Of a stretch of 64,000 nt of DNA, positions 47,458 to 57,218 are shown one piece after another (position 1 is the first letter of the stretch; the number at the start of each line of letters is the position of its first letter). The notes under the pieces were generated by a model, which saw only the letters and a list, made by a program, of their open reading frames with translations, searched no databases and was not told the DNA's origin. Made by a program: the position numbers and the translations under genes. The DNA is from Acheta domesticus (taxonomy: Eukaryota; Arthropoda; Insecta; Orthoptera; Gryllidae), in assembly GCA_031308135.1 (NCBI GenBank), contig JAHLJT010008756.1, forward strand, positions 130,322,997 through 130,386,996, written 5' to 3'.

Positions 47458-47845
47458 CTCTCTCTCTCTCTCTCTCGTTCTTTCTCTGTCGTTCTCTCTC
47501 TCTCGTTCTCTCTCTCGTTCTCTCTCTCGTTCTCTCTCTCGTTCTCTCTCTCTCGTTCTCTCTCTCTCGTTCTCTCTCTCTCGTTCTCTCTCTCTCGTTC
47601 TCTCTCTCTCGTTCTCTCTCTCTCGTTATCTCTCTCTCGTTCTCTCTCTCTCGTTCTCTCTCTCTCGTTATCTCTCTCTCGTTATCTCTCTCATTATCTC
47701 TCTCTCGTTATCTCTCTCGTTATCTCTCTCTCGTTATCTCTCTCGTTATCTCTCTCTCGTTATCTCTCTCGTTATCTCTCTCTCGTTCTCTCTCTCGTTC
47801 TCGTTCTCGCTCTCTCGTTCTCGTTCTCGCTCTCTCTCTCTCTGT
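47458..47845. repeat. Polypyrimidine (TCTCTCTCGT) minisatellite
   Basis: Nearly all-pyrimidine on the plus strand: CT runs punctuated by CGTT or CGTTA every 12-14 bp. Ser/Leu/Arg ORFs over it are composition artefacts. Long mirror-like homopyrimidine tracts can form triplex DNA. Confidence 0.93.
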
Positions 47846-48689
47846 CTCGTGAAAATGCCAATCACAATGGAACATAGAATGAATGATCCTGTTCCAAATG
47901 AATGCACGAGGAAGCTGATATGACGAAGACCAGCTCCTTTCATTTTATTGAAGTCTGAAATAATTTATGTTTTTTGCGACAGTGTTACTAAATCCATTTG
48001 CCTCAAGGAAACTCGCTGAAGTTATACGTTTTTTTATCTTTTGAAAATATCATTTAGTAAATAATGTAATGAATAAAGGAAGAACTTTGAACTTTCCTAT
48101 TGCTTACTTGGGTATATGTTCTGTCTTGATTTTTTTCAGTTGTGCTCAGAATTATCATTTTCATTTTCAAAACGTTCTAAATTCTATTGCGTACAGAAAC
48201 AATCGTATGTAAAATGATCATTTAGGCAAACTACTTAACAGACCAGCCTGATCTATCACATCCTGGGTTTGTTCTTTCTTCTCAGGGAGAAGTATGCTTA
48301 CCTGTACACGTATACGGCATCAAAATAAAGTTGTACTACCATATTACCAATTCTCATTCAGTACTAATTTAGTTGATTTTTGACAATCAGGTCACATAGA
48401 TCAGAACAGTACATTTGTAACAATTATACATTTTGTAAAAAAACAAACGAACAGAAGCAAATCTGACGTTCATTTAAGGATATTTTGATACATAACAAAT
48501 TCAACAAGTATCAGAATACTCCAGGTCAAGCATATCTGTCAGAGCTACACAAATTTATTTTCGGTCATATTGACCCGAACAGTACAGAAATGTCAAGTTC
48601 CAATTACATGAGTCGTTTCTTTCAAAGCAAATTCATTTTCTTCGTTGAAATCAATTTTGTAAGAACTTGAGGACTGAAGACAGAACTGT
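47846..48689. other. AT-rich spacer
   Basis: No gene or repeat recognised. Confidence 0.4.
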
Positions 48690-49653
48690 AACGTATTGAT
48701 TTATTTTTTTGGTCTAAATAAATATTTGTGTTCGAAATAATAAATTTAAAAAATGCACTTTAGTTCACAAGAATCCATTTGAAATTCATTTAAAATATTT
48801 TTATTTTATTAATATAAAATACACCCACAAAGATCACAAACCACATCAGATTCGAATGGCTCAAGATGGTTTAACTAGTTTTTAAAATCAAAAAAACTTA
48901 CTTCAAATTTGTTCGAAATTATTACGACAGCATTTCATTTCAGAAAATGCCACACTTAGTGTTCTTCAAAAACTGTTTTTGCACAAAGAGTTCCAAAACC
49001 CCGCAAATACAAAAAAGTTTGCAGAACAGAATAGAGATGAAAGCAATTGTGGAAACGTTTTTAAGTCACCCAGCAAATCCATTCGGTTTCCCGAACAACA
49101 CCAATACGAAAAGTCAATGGTAAACTTCAGAATAAATTGCAATGTAACGAGGTGAATTTTTGTATGTAACAAATAATTTCACTCGTATATATTAACACAT
49201 TAAAATTATTTTCTGGGGGTTTATCTTCCATTATTTGCAGTTTTGTGAGGAGAGCAAGAGTATATAAATTTTAAACTTTAACAATATTAGTGCTTCTTCT
49301 TACAGGGGCACAGATGACCATAATCATTTTTGAAGAACGAATTCGGCATTCGTTACGACGCTTCGAATGCTCAACCTATACGTAAATCTACCGATACTAA
49401 AATTACGTTTCAAGATGTTTATGCACTGGCCAGACTAAAAGTGAACACTGAACATCAACGAAGCGATTTGATATGAGGCATAATCAAAATTTTGAAAATT
49501 TCTGATAAGCACTAAATAGTGAACACATCATTTACAGAGAGGAACAGTTCTAATTATGGAATGGACTTCCATAATAAACAGTAACTGCTTTTCTAAACCA
49601 AAAAGAGAACTACTCGATAGCATGGCATTGACGATACCATTGGTATGCGACTG
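48690..49653. repeat. 3' flank of gene B, inverted copy of 39401-40760
   Basis: Reverse-complement match to the flank after gene A (for example CACCAATACGAAAAGTCAATGG here). Only one of the two direct repeats seen in the A flank is present. Confidence 0.75.
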
Positions 49654-50119
49654 TTAAGACGTAGAGAGAGATTCCACAGAGCCTGCCAGAGTAGTGGTAC
49701 TCGTCCTGGTGCTGTTTAAAGCGTCCTTGGCGACACCTGAAGACGACGAGGAAGAAGGGTCGTCCAAGACCACAACCGGCATAGGGACTGACGTGGAAGC
49801 GGTCGCGGGCTGGCTGAATCGTCGCAGCAACGGGCCAGACACGCCCCGACGCAGCCGATCAAACGCAGCGCCCACCGCCTGGGCGGCGGGGAGGTCCCCG
49901 CAGCTACAGCGTCCGACGCACAGCCAGAGCACGGCGGCGGCGCGCGCCACGTCGATGCACGTGCCCACGATGGCGAAGACAAAGGCGCTCTGCGCGGCGA
50001 ACTCCTCCGCCCACTCGGACGAGCCGTGGAAGCGCCGGCTGCGCGCGCCCCACGCCACGCCCTCCACGCCCAGCTCCACCACGCCCGCCGTCAGTAGCAG
50101 CTTCACGTACAGCACGGCG
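49654..50119 (-). CDS. Gene B exon 7: TM6, TM7 and tail
   Basis: 466 nt, same length as in gene A. It encodes AVLYVKLLLTAGVVELGVEG, TM7 with IVGTCIDVARAAAV and a Ser/Thr tail ending SLSTS. It follows the acceptor TGCGCAG. Confidence 0.85.
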
Positions 50120-50640
50120 CTGCGCACACAGACAACGCTCAGCGCCACCACGCCCCCGTCAGCAGCAGCTTCACGTACAGCACGGCGCTGCACACACAGA
50201 CACACACTCAGTGCCACCACGCCCCCGTCAGCAGCAGCTTCATGTACAGCACGACGCTGCGCACACAGACACACTCAGCGCCACCACGCCCCCTTCAGCA
50301 GCAGCTTCACGTACAGTACAGCGCTGCACACACAGACACGCGCTCAGCGCCACCACGCCCCCGTCAGCAGCAACTTCACGTACAGTACAGCGCTGCACAC
50401 ATAGACACACTCTCATCGCTACAACCAACGCCCGCCGTCTGCAGTAGCTTCACATACAGCACGGCGCTGCACAGAGACACACGCTCAGCGCCACCACGCC
50501 CATCTTCAACATTAGCAAGTACAGCGTGGTGCTAAACATCCACCTTGCACACACACACACACACACACACACACTCTCAGCTCCACCATATCCACCGTCA
50601 GCAGAAGCTTCATATACAACACGGGGCTAGGCACAGACAC
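50120..50640 (-). repeat. Acceptor-edge array, gene B
   Basis: Decoy acceptors (CTG on the plus strand) at 50188, 50257, 50324, 50393 and 50467, so spacings are 68, 69, 67, 69 and 74; a degenerate copy lies at about 50600-50630. The same GGGGGCG deletion allele is present. Interspersed CA tracts at 50550-50575. Confidence 0.9.
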
Positions 50641-50839
50641 ACACTCTCAGATCCCCCACTCCCACATTCAGCAGCAGCACGGCGCCAGTCACGACTCAGC
50701 TTCACCACACCGAGAGTCAGATGTCGGCTATGTGTGTGTTTGGATAGTTGGGATTTGCGGGTGACGAATGTATGTGCTGGTGGCTGTGTTGCATGTCGCT
50801 ACGTGTGTGTGTGAGAGTTTGGGGTATGGGGTGAAGGAT

Positions 50840-50904
50840 ATGTTACTCGTAGCTGACCTTCGCATGGGGGCGCTGTGCTGGTGCCCATACGCCGCACGTG
50901 GCTG

Positions 50905-50935
<31 letters not shown>

Positions 50936-50937
50936 TT
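50840..50937 (-). repeat. Residual exon-6 donor-edge copy and CA/GT tract in gene B
   Basis: On the minus strand, AGCCACGTGCGGCGTATGGG and CACCAGCACAGCGCCCCC match the exon-6 edge copies of gene A. It proves that B once had the exon-6 edge array although the exon itself is gone. The flanking GT run (50904-50938) is where the Penelope-like element joins. Confidence 0.75.
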
Positions 50938-52780
50938 GTGGGGCTGAAGAAAGTCGTTGCCCTCACTCTCCCAAAGCTGAGGGGAGAGGTCGCGGCACGG
51001 ATCAACAACTCGGCTGCTATAGAGTCGGAGGCCAAACCTAGGTTAAAACGTGGCAACCACTGTATTCCTAGGCTTTATGGTCTTCCTAAGATACATAAGC
51101 CCGACGTGCCACTGCGCCCCATTGTGAGCGCTATTAACTCCCCCACCCACCCTCTTGCCCGCTATGTGACCGATAAACTGCAGCCTTTGACTGACGACAT
51201 CAAGTCAGCTGTCAGGAATTCGGCCCACCTTATTGACATTCTTAAGGAGCTCCGCATAAATGACTCGGACATCCTCGTCAGCTTCGATGTCACGTCTTTG
51301 TTCACTATGGTTCCAGTGGACGAGGCGGCCACTGTCATACGCAGAAAACTTTGCTCCCGTGGGCTCACGTCGGAATGGGCCGACTTAGCTGAGTTCTGTC
51401 TCACGTCCACTTTCTTCCAATACCGAGAGCAATTATATGCTCAAGTTGAAGGAGCGGCCATGGGTTCTCCCCTCTCTCCAGTTGTGGCTAACCTGTTTAT
51501 GGAGGCCTTTGAAACGGAGGCCCTGGAGAATGCCCCACTAAAACCAACTGTTTGGCTCCGGTACGTGGACGATACACTAGTAGTGTGGCCCCACGGTCCT
51601 CACACCTTAGCTGACTTCCTCCAGCACCTTAACAACACACACCCTAAGATTAAGTTTACGATGGAGGTGGAAAATGAGGGAAAATTACCTTTCCTTGACG
51701 TGCTGGTGAGTCGGAAAGCGAACGGCAGACTAGGACACAGTGTTTACCGTAAACCCACTCATACAAACCGTTATTGCATGCCGGCTCTCACCATCACCCG
51801 GCAACTAAACGGGGGGTTTTGAAAACTCTGGCCATCAGAGCAACTAGAGTGTGTGATAAGGAATCGTTGGACTCTGAAATGGAGCTCCTAAAGACCACAT
51901 TTCGAGCTAACGGATACAGCGCTAGCGCTGCCAACCAAGCGGTACGGCAGGCTACGACCACTTCCAACACGGTCGATATCACCACACCTAGTGACAATAC
52001 CAACCAAACTATAGCCACTCTACCGTATATACGAGGTGTCACCGATAAGATTGGCAAGCTATTGAGCCGCTTTGATATAAAGACGGCCTACAAAGCCCAG
52101 GAAAAACTTGGGCAAAAGCTTGTACGCGTGAAAGATCGCGTCCCTCCCCTTATGTCATCAGGGGTATACGAGATCCCATGCAGCTGCGGCCATAGTTACA
52201 TTGGCGAGACGGGACGCACAGTAGATGAACGCCTCCGGGAACATATTCGTCATTATAAATACAATAATACGAATAAATCGGCCATAGCATTGCACGCATG
52301 GAAAACTGGCCATGCCATCTTATTTGATGACACCCGCCTCTTAGCCAGAGAAGACCGCTGGGGTACGAGGAGGGTAAAAGAGGCGGTGGAAATAATTAAA
52401 CACCCGCATAATCTTAATGCTGACCAAGGCATTCGTCTTCACGATGCCTGGAAACACCTATTTTACCAGGACGTCCGGTCTCGAACGGACGCGGTCCTAG
52501 CTGCTCCCCTACGTCCGGTAACGGACGGAGCGCCGTCCGTCAACAGCGCCCCGCGGAGAGCCCGGCCCTGATTGGCCGGTGCACTCTCTCCGCATTGGCC
52601 GACCACCCGGCCAACCGGTACACAGGCAGAAGGGGAACGTAGCCCTATATTAACCCGTGCGCAGTACAGCTCCGCGCATTACGCCCTGAGGAAGGTCGCA
52701 GAATGGCGACCGAAACGTCGGCACCTTTGCCATGGACGCGGCGTCACCCGGACAGCCAACTTAATACCCACATTCTGTCT
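50938..52780 (+). mobile_element. Penelope-like retroelement, 5'-truncated
   Basis: Two plus-strand frames make one broken ORF. The first (to 51822) has RT motifs in order: YGLPKIHKPDVPLRPIVSA, SFDVTSLFTMVPVDEA, AAMGSPLSPVVANLFME, RYVDDTLVVW and LPFLDVLV. The second (from about 51774) has the GIY-YIG endonuclease: GVYEIPCSCGHSYIGETGRT, ERLREH, ADQGIRLHDAWKHLF. A one-base shift near 51772 separates them. The N-terminal part before the RT is missing, as is usual for 5'-truncated insertions. It lies opposite to gene B, in place of its TM5 exon. Confidence 0.93.
52682..52723 (+). ncRNA. Hammerhead-ribozyme-like motif in 3' region of the Penelope-like element
   Basis: CTGAGGA, stem II GGTCGC/GCGACC (perfect six pairs, loop AGAATG), GAAAC, then GTC with predicted cleavage after 52719. 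Stem I GCC before CTGA pairs with GGC after GTC. Stem III is the minimal self-complementary ACGT. Penelope-like elements are known to carry hammerhead motifs of this compact form. Confidence 0.7.
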
Positions 52781-52784
52781 TTGT

Positions 52785-53045
52785 GAAGCATCGAACGACG
52801 GCGGCGAATAGTCTGACCAGCTGAGATTCGAACCTCAACGCTGTTGCCTCTGCCAATGGAAGGTCGTAGAGTTCCAGTTTGCATGACGGCGAATTATTCA
52901 CACTAGCTACGTTGCTCGATCGAATTCATCCGTTGTCTGGTGGAGAATTCTATCCGCCGGCTGTCCTGATCGGTAGACTTTCAAGATTTCTCCGACCAAT
53001 ACCAGATGAATATCGGAGCAGTACCTTAACAAAAACCGTCCACGA
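52785..53045 (+). mobile_element. SINE copy in intron 5 of gene B
   Basis: The body matches 35040-35180: GAGAATTCTATCCGC, CTGATCGGTAG, ATATCGGAGCAGTACCTTAA. The intron-5 start of B (53076 down to about 53046) matches that of A and breaks exactly where this SINE begins. Confidence 0.6.
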
Positions 53046-53076
53046 ACCACGTCGCTGGCATGGAAAGCGGAATTAC

Positions 53077-53333
53077 CGTGTCGGAGGTGCTCGGTGTAGA
53101 CGACCTCGAAGAAGCAGGTCCTGGTCTCGAAGAGTGAGGGCGCGTAGAGGCCGGCGTTGCTCAGCTGTTGCGCGTTGCTGTGCGCCGCCACGCACAGCGC
53201 TGTGAGCGCCGCCGCAGCGCCCCACGCCCACGCCGACAGCAGCGCGAAGCGGCGCCACTCACCACCGACCACACCCCCGCCCCCGCCCGTGCTCTTGCGC
53301 CGCCCGCCGCTCGCCAGCGCACCCAGCGGCTTC
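53077..53333 (-). CDS. Gene B exon 5: TM4
   Basis: Acceptor TTGTTGCAG, donor CACG|GTAATT on the minus strand. KPLGALASGGRRK, a longer Gly/Val linker than A (+4 codons), TM4 and FEVVYTEHLRH. Frame is intact. Confidence 0.85.
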
Positions 53334-53351
53334 CTGCAACAACACACCAGC

Positions 53352-53840
53352 CATGGTATTACTCATTCACTTTACATTTTTAGACGGAACGATGCGATCT
53401 GTTTACATGAGATCACCGCCGACTGAATGAGAAACGCGCGTCTGCAGTAGATACTGGCCGTTTAATATGATATAGATGGCGGTGAGTAGCACACAGAACC
53501 CCGGCGGGGCAAGAACATAACCATTAAGCAGTAGATAAGTGCAAAGAAGAAATAAATATATTGTACGTGAATGTTGTGAATAGCGTGTGGTGTGATCTAT
53601 TTTATTGTATATTACCTTAATCATTTAAGGGCGCGACTCCAGCTTGCTGTCAGAAAGGCATAATTCGTCAGCTATGTCCGTAGCGCTTGTGCTGCCTTCG
53701 GAGGCAGCTGATTGGTCAGATGCTGATGGACGTCGGGGCCATTCGTGTATTCTCGGTTTTGTGTTCAGGCCTTCACTTTCAAAACAACATTAGTTCGAAA
53801 TTCTGCCGTCTGCAAATGTAAAGTGAACGAGTAATACCAT
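53352..53840. mobile_element. 489-bp element with 35-bp terminal inverted repeats
   Basis: Left end 53352-53386 (ATGGTATTACTC, TTCACTTTACATTT, AGACGG) and right end 53806-53840 are inverted copies with about three mismatches. It sits in intron 4 of B, close to the exon-5 acceptor. The matching intron of A lacks it but has 10 extra bases (GTAGTATAAT, about 34397-34407) at that point. No transposase; superfamily unknown. Confidence 0.7.
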
Positions 53841-55152
53841 AGTGTACGTATTTATGCAGTAGACCAGCTCCGTTATTAAATGCCCTACGACTATTTGTAC
53901 TGTGTACTGTGTCTTTATTACGCCAGAATTGATAAATCAGTGAAATCGGAGCTGATCGGTAGGAATTAAACAAAAATAATTTGGAGTTACGAGAAACGAG
54001 TTGACGTTGTTTCGATAATATACTCACTTGCTTGTCAAGGCAAAACAGTTCTTCCTTTTGCAGTACGTAAATTAATTGAGTAATGCCTGCTAACTATGAA
54101 TTGAAAAGATTGTTGAGAAATGTCTTCTAAATGTGGCAGTCAGCGAGTGAACTTTCGCTATATTTGCCTTGAAATGTTTGAAGCCATTTATGATAAATTT
54201 TTGAAAATGTCGTTGTGGCTGTGTCATGTCATGTGAAGTTTCTACAAAAATCAAAATATCATTTTCCAATTAACATAGCCTCGAGTTCGTTCAGATCGAT
54301 CGGGAATATCAGTTTTGGTTCGTGTGAATATTTTGTTGGTTTACTGTTGGTTTGTATTCCCTAAATTCTCTCCAATCGCCCCCTGCAATCCGTTCTACGC
54401 GAGGGTACAATTTCTACTGCTGGTGATGGATCGGACGGCAAGACAGCGAGGGAAAAAGAATTCTGTCAGCAATCTTCTTTATAGAGATTCCTCTGACTGA
54501 CACTATTACTTCTGACTTCGTACTGTTCTTCAGTTGTGCCAAACTACAATTGTCGCATTTATTCGTTAACGTGCGTCACAATTAGTAACGAATTCGTGTA
54601 TGTGTTATCATTACTATCTTACTTACTTTGATATTGATACGAATAATACTATAGAACGTAAGTTGAGCGGTGATGTAGTGGCCATACTCTTCCCTTTATA
54701 TGTATATACCCGGGTTCAAAACCGGTCCATTAGGGATAAGTGGTGGATCAAAACGGTTTGCTTTTGGTTTTCTCGGAGTTCCTTCATTTCACGTGAATAT
54801 TCCCCGTACGAGTTTTTATCGTCTTATGACGATCAATAAATAAATCACTTATTCTATCGTATATTAACACCATCATTAACATCTCTACGTTATAATCATC
54901 GATACATCAAAATAATTCATCCATTCCAGTTATGGCTACAAGAAATAGAGACTAACATTACTATAAATACTAGTGGCCTGTAGCAAAAAAAAATTATGTT
55001 GAACAAAACTACAAAAATGGTTTTCTATAAATTAGAACGCACACTGCAGAAAATACACTAGTATACCACTACATTAAATAAAATATTTTAAAGAAAACCG
55101 CCTTCATACTCATTACTCACAAAAGGAATTCGATCCAGAGCATGGTACTCAC
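53841..55152 (-). other. Gene B intron 4, upstream part
   Basis: Its end near 53841-53890 aligns with 34345-34410 of gene A. The SINEs, pogo-like MITE and motif cluster of the A intron are all absent, so they entered A after duplication or were lost from B. Confidence 0.5.
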
Positions 55153-55231
55153 TTGAAGCCCCTGGCCAGGTTGATAGAGATGGCATTCAGCCACGTGCCC
55201 GCCGCCACCAGAAAAAAGTAGATGGCGTACG
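55153..55231 (-). CDS. Gene B exon 4: TM3
   Basis: 79 nt, same size and phase as in A. Encodes AYAIYFFLVAAGTWLNAISI then NLARGFK. Acceptor CTTCGCAG, donor TTCAA|GTGAGT. Confidence 0.87.
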
Positions 55232-55589
55232 CTGCGAAGAAACAAAACAATACATTTTAGTGTTAGTGCGTTTGTGCAATTAAGATTCATTAGCTTTTGT
55301 CGAGTACAATTAAATATAAAGTTAAAAAAGCATGAAGTGGACAGAAAAAAATTTAAACAATGTCTGACGTATCTTTAAGAGAACAATGTGAGTTTGCATT
55401 TCATCTCATCATATAATTCATGAAAAATGCATTAATAGTTAAATCGCTGTGTGAAGAATTGTGTGTTGCGATTAAAATAAATTTCTGACAAAGTTATTCT
55501 AAAATGTTTTTAAATAAACCAATACAATTGTAAATGATTATTAAACTAAACACTACACATTATATTATTGTGTAAAAAAGGAGCGTGTG

Positions 55590-55920
55590 CGTATGAGCGA
55601 GTGTGAGGTGCGTGTGAGTGCGTGCGTGTGAGTGCGTGCGTGTGAGTGCGTGCGTGTGAGTGCGTGCGTGTGAGTGCGTGCGTGTGAGTGCGTGCGTGTG
55701 AGTGCGTGCGTGTGAGTGCGTGCGTGTGAGTGCGTGCGTGTGAGTGCGTGCGTGTGAGTGCGTGCGTGTGAGTACGTGCGTGCGAGTGCGTGCGTGCGAG
55801 TGCGTGTGTGTGAGTGCGTGTGTGTGAGTGCGTGTGTGTGAGTGCGTGTGTGTGAATGCGTGTGTGTGAGTGCGTGTGTGTGTGCGTGAGTGTGAGTCCG
55901 TGAGTGAGTGTGTGTATGTG
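55590..55920. repeat. 14-bp GTGAGTGCGTGCGT minisatellite
   Basis: About 20 units in intron 3 of gene B; alternating purine-pyrimidine, so prone to Z-DNA. Gene A has only an unexpanded CA-rich start at the same place. His/Thr ORFs over it are artefacts. Confidence 0.95.
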
Positions 55921-55928
55921 AGCCTCAC

Positions 55929-56256
55929 CGTAGTACTTGCAGTAGGCGTCGTCGCGGTCGAGGAAGAACCAGGCGGCCTGCGTGGCGTTGGCGGCGAGCA
56001 GGCAGGCGGCGTGGCACGCGAGCGCACGCCCGTGCGTGGAGGCACGTGACTCGGGTGCGCGTAGCAGTAACGCTAGCGCCGCCGCTAGGAGCGCCACCGC
56101 CGCCACGCCCAACGGCCGCACCGCCTCGTACGTGTGGGCGATGGGCGGGGCCACGCAGTAGGCCAGCGCCTCGCCCACCCCCGCGCCCGCCACCGCGCCC
56201 TTGCGGAAGTCCGCGCAGAAAAACGTTTTGGAGAAGCGGTACTGATGCTCCTTTGC
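55929..56256 (-). CDS. Gene B exon 3: stalk, TM1, TM2
   Basis: 328 nt, equal to A. Starts AKEHQYRFSKTFFCADFRKG; TM1 and TM2 as in A. Acceptor CCTTCCAG, donor TACG|GTGAGG. Confidence 0.87.
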
Positions 56257-57218
56257 CTGGAAGGAGGTTGACCATTTTTAGAACAGGAAAATGACACATT
56301 TTAGTATTCATATCAATGACAAGGAAGGTTATATTTTGTGAATAAACATATAAATGCATAAAAATAAATATATAAATTTCTTTAGGTCTCTAGACGCTTG
56401 TTTAGTGTCGTGATTCTCACGTTTTTTTCATTTCCATGTTATAAAAGCACACTATTCGAGTATTTCATTCATTCAGTATAAATACGTTTAACTGTTTTCC
56501 AAAACAAAACTAATCTTTACCATCATCATCATCATCATCAAGCATTTATACGTCAGGTTCAATGTTTCAATTATAAGCTGATGAATGCTAATGAATTACG
56601 TGCGACCCACTCATATCCTATTTTATTTTTGTCACTATTTTTGAGTTTGCATCATTCATATGAGTTAGATGATTTCGATTAGTTAGTATCGTTTTAGGAT
56701 AGAGAGTGAGAAATGGAGATTATTTCCCGAATTAGGTACAGCAATTGTATTTCAGAAATTATTTCTCCAAGCTTCACGTCACATTATTCCACATGTATAC
56801 CGATAATAATAGAGTTTTATTATCGGAGCAGCACAGGTAACGCCGTTCATTGTTACGGTTTTTCCGAATATGTCTCTTCCAGATAAGACGCGACGGAATC
56901 ACATTGTTTGAAATTCTGCAGCCGAGCGACACAGAATCTTCCCTTATGAACAAAATACAGAAATGAGGATTAGCAGTTTTCTTGGCACAATCTCTTCAAA
57001 GTTCATCCAAAATTTCTAAGCGACAAGTTAGTATTAGGTTAAATTAAAATTTGTTGTCGCTATTTTATGTTGAAAAATCCTGTCTAAAAAATTGGGTATT
57101 TTGCTGTCGCACTTTTCGCTGATAAAACGACGTGGCAGAGAATTAAAAAAAGGGACTATCCCCGATAAGAGTGGGTGGAGAGAAAGGCAGAGGTCGGTCA
57201 AAAAGGACAGGAGCTTAC
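56257..57218 (-). other. Gene B intron 2
   Basis: Homologous to intron 2 of A over most of its length. A (CAT)n run at 56519-56540 is private to B. Confidence 0.7.

Noticed and set aside
47000..47923. Ser/Leu/Arg-repeat ORFs of 175-307 codons resembling RS or membrane proteins
   Set aside because: Composition artefact of the TCTCTCGT minisatellite.
55546..56193. His/Thr/Ala-repeat ORFs
   Set aside because: Minisatellite read-through from exon 3 of gene B into intron 3 past a good GTGAGG donor.
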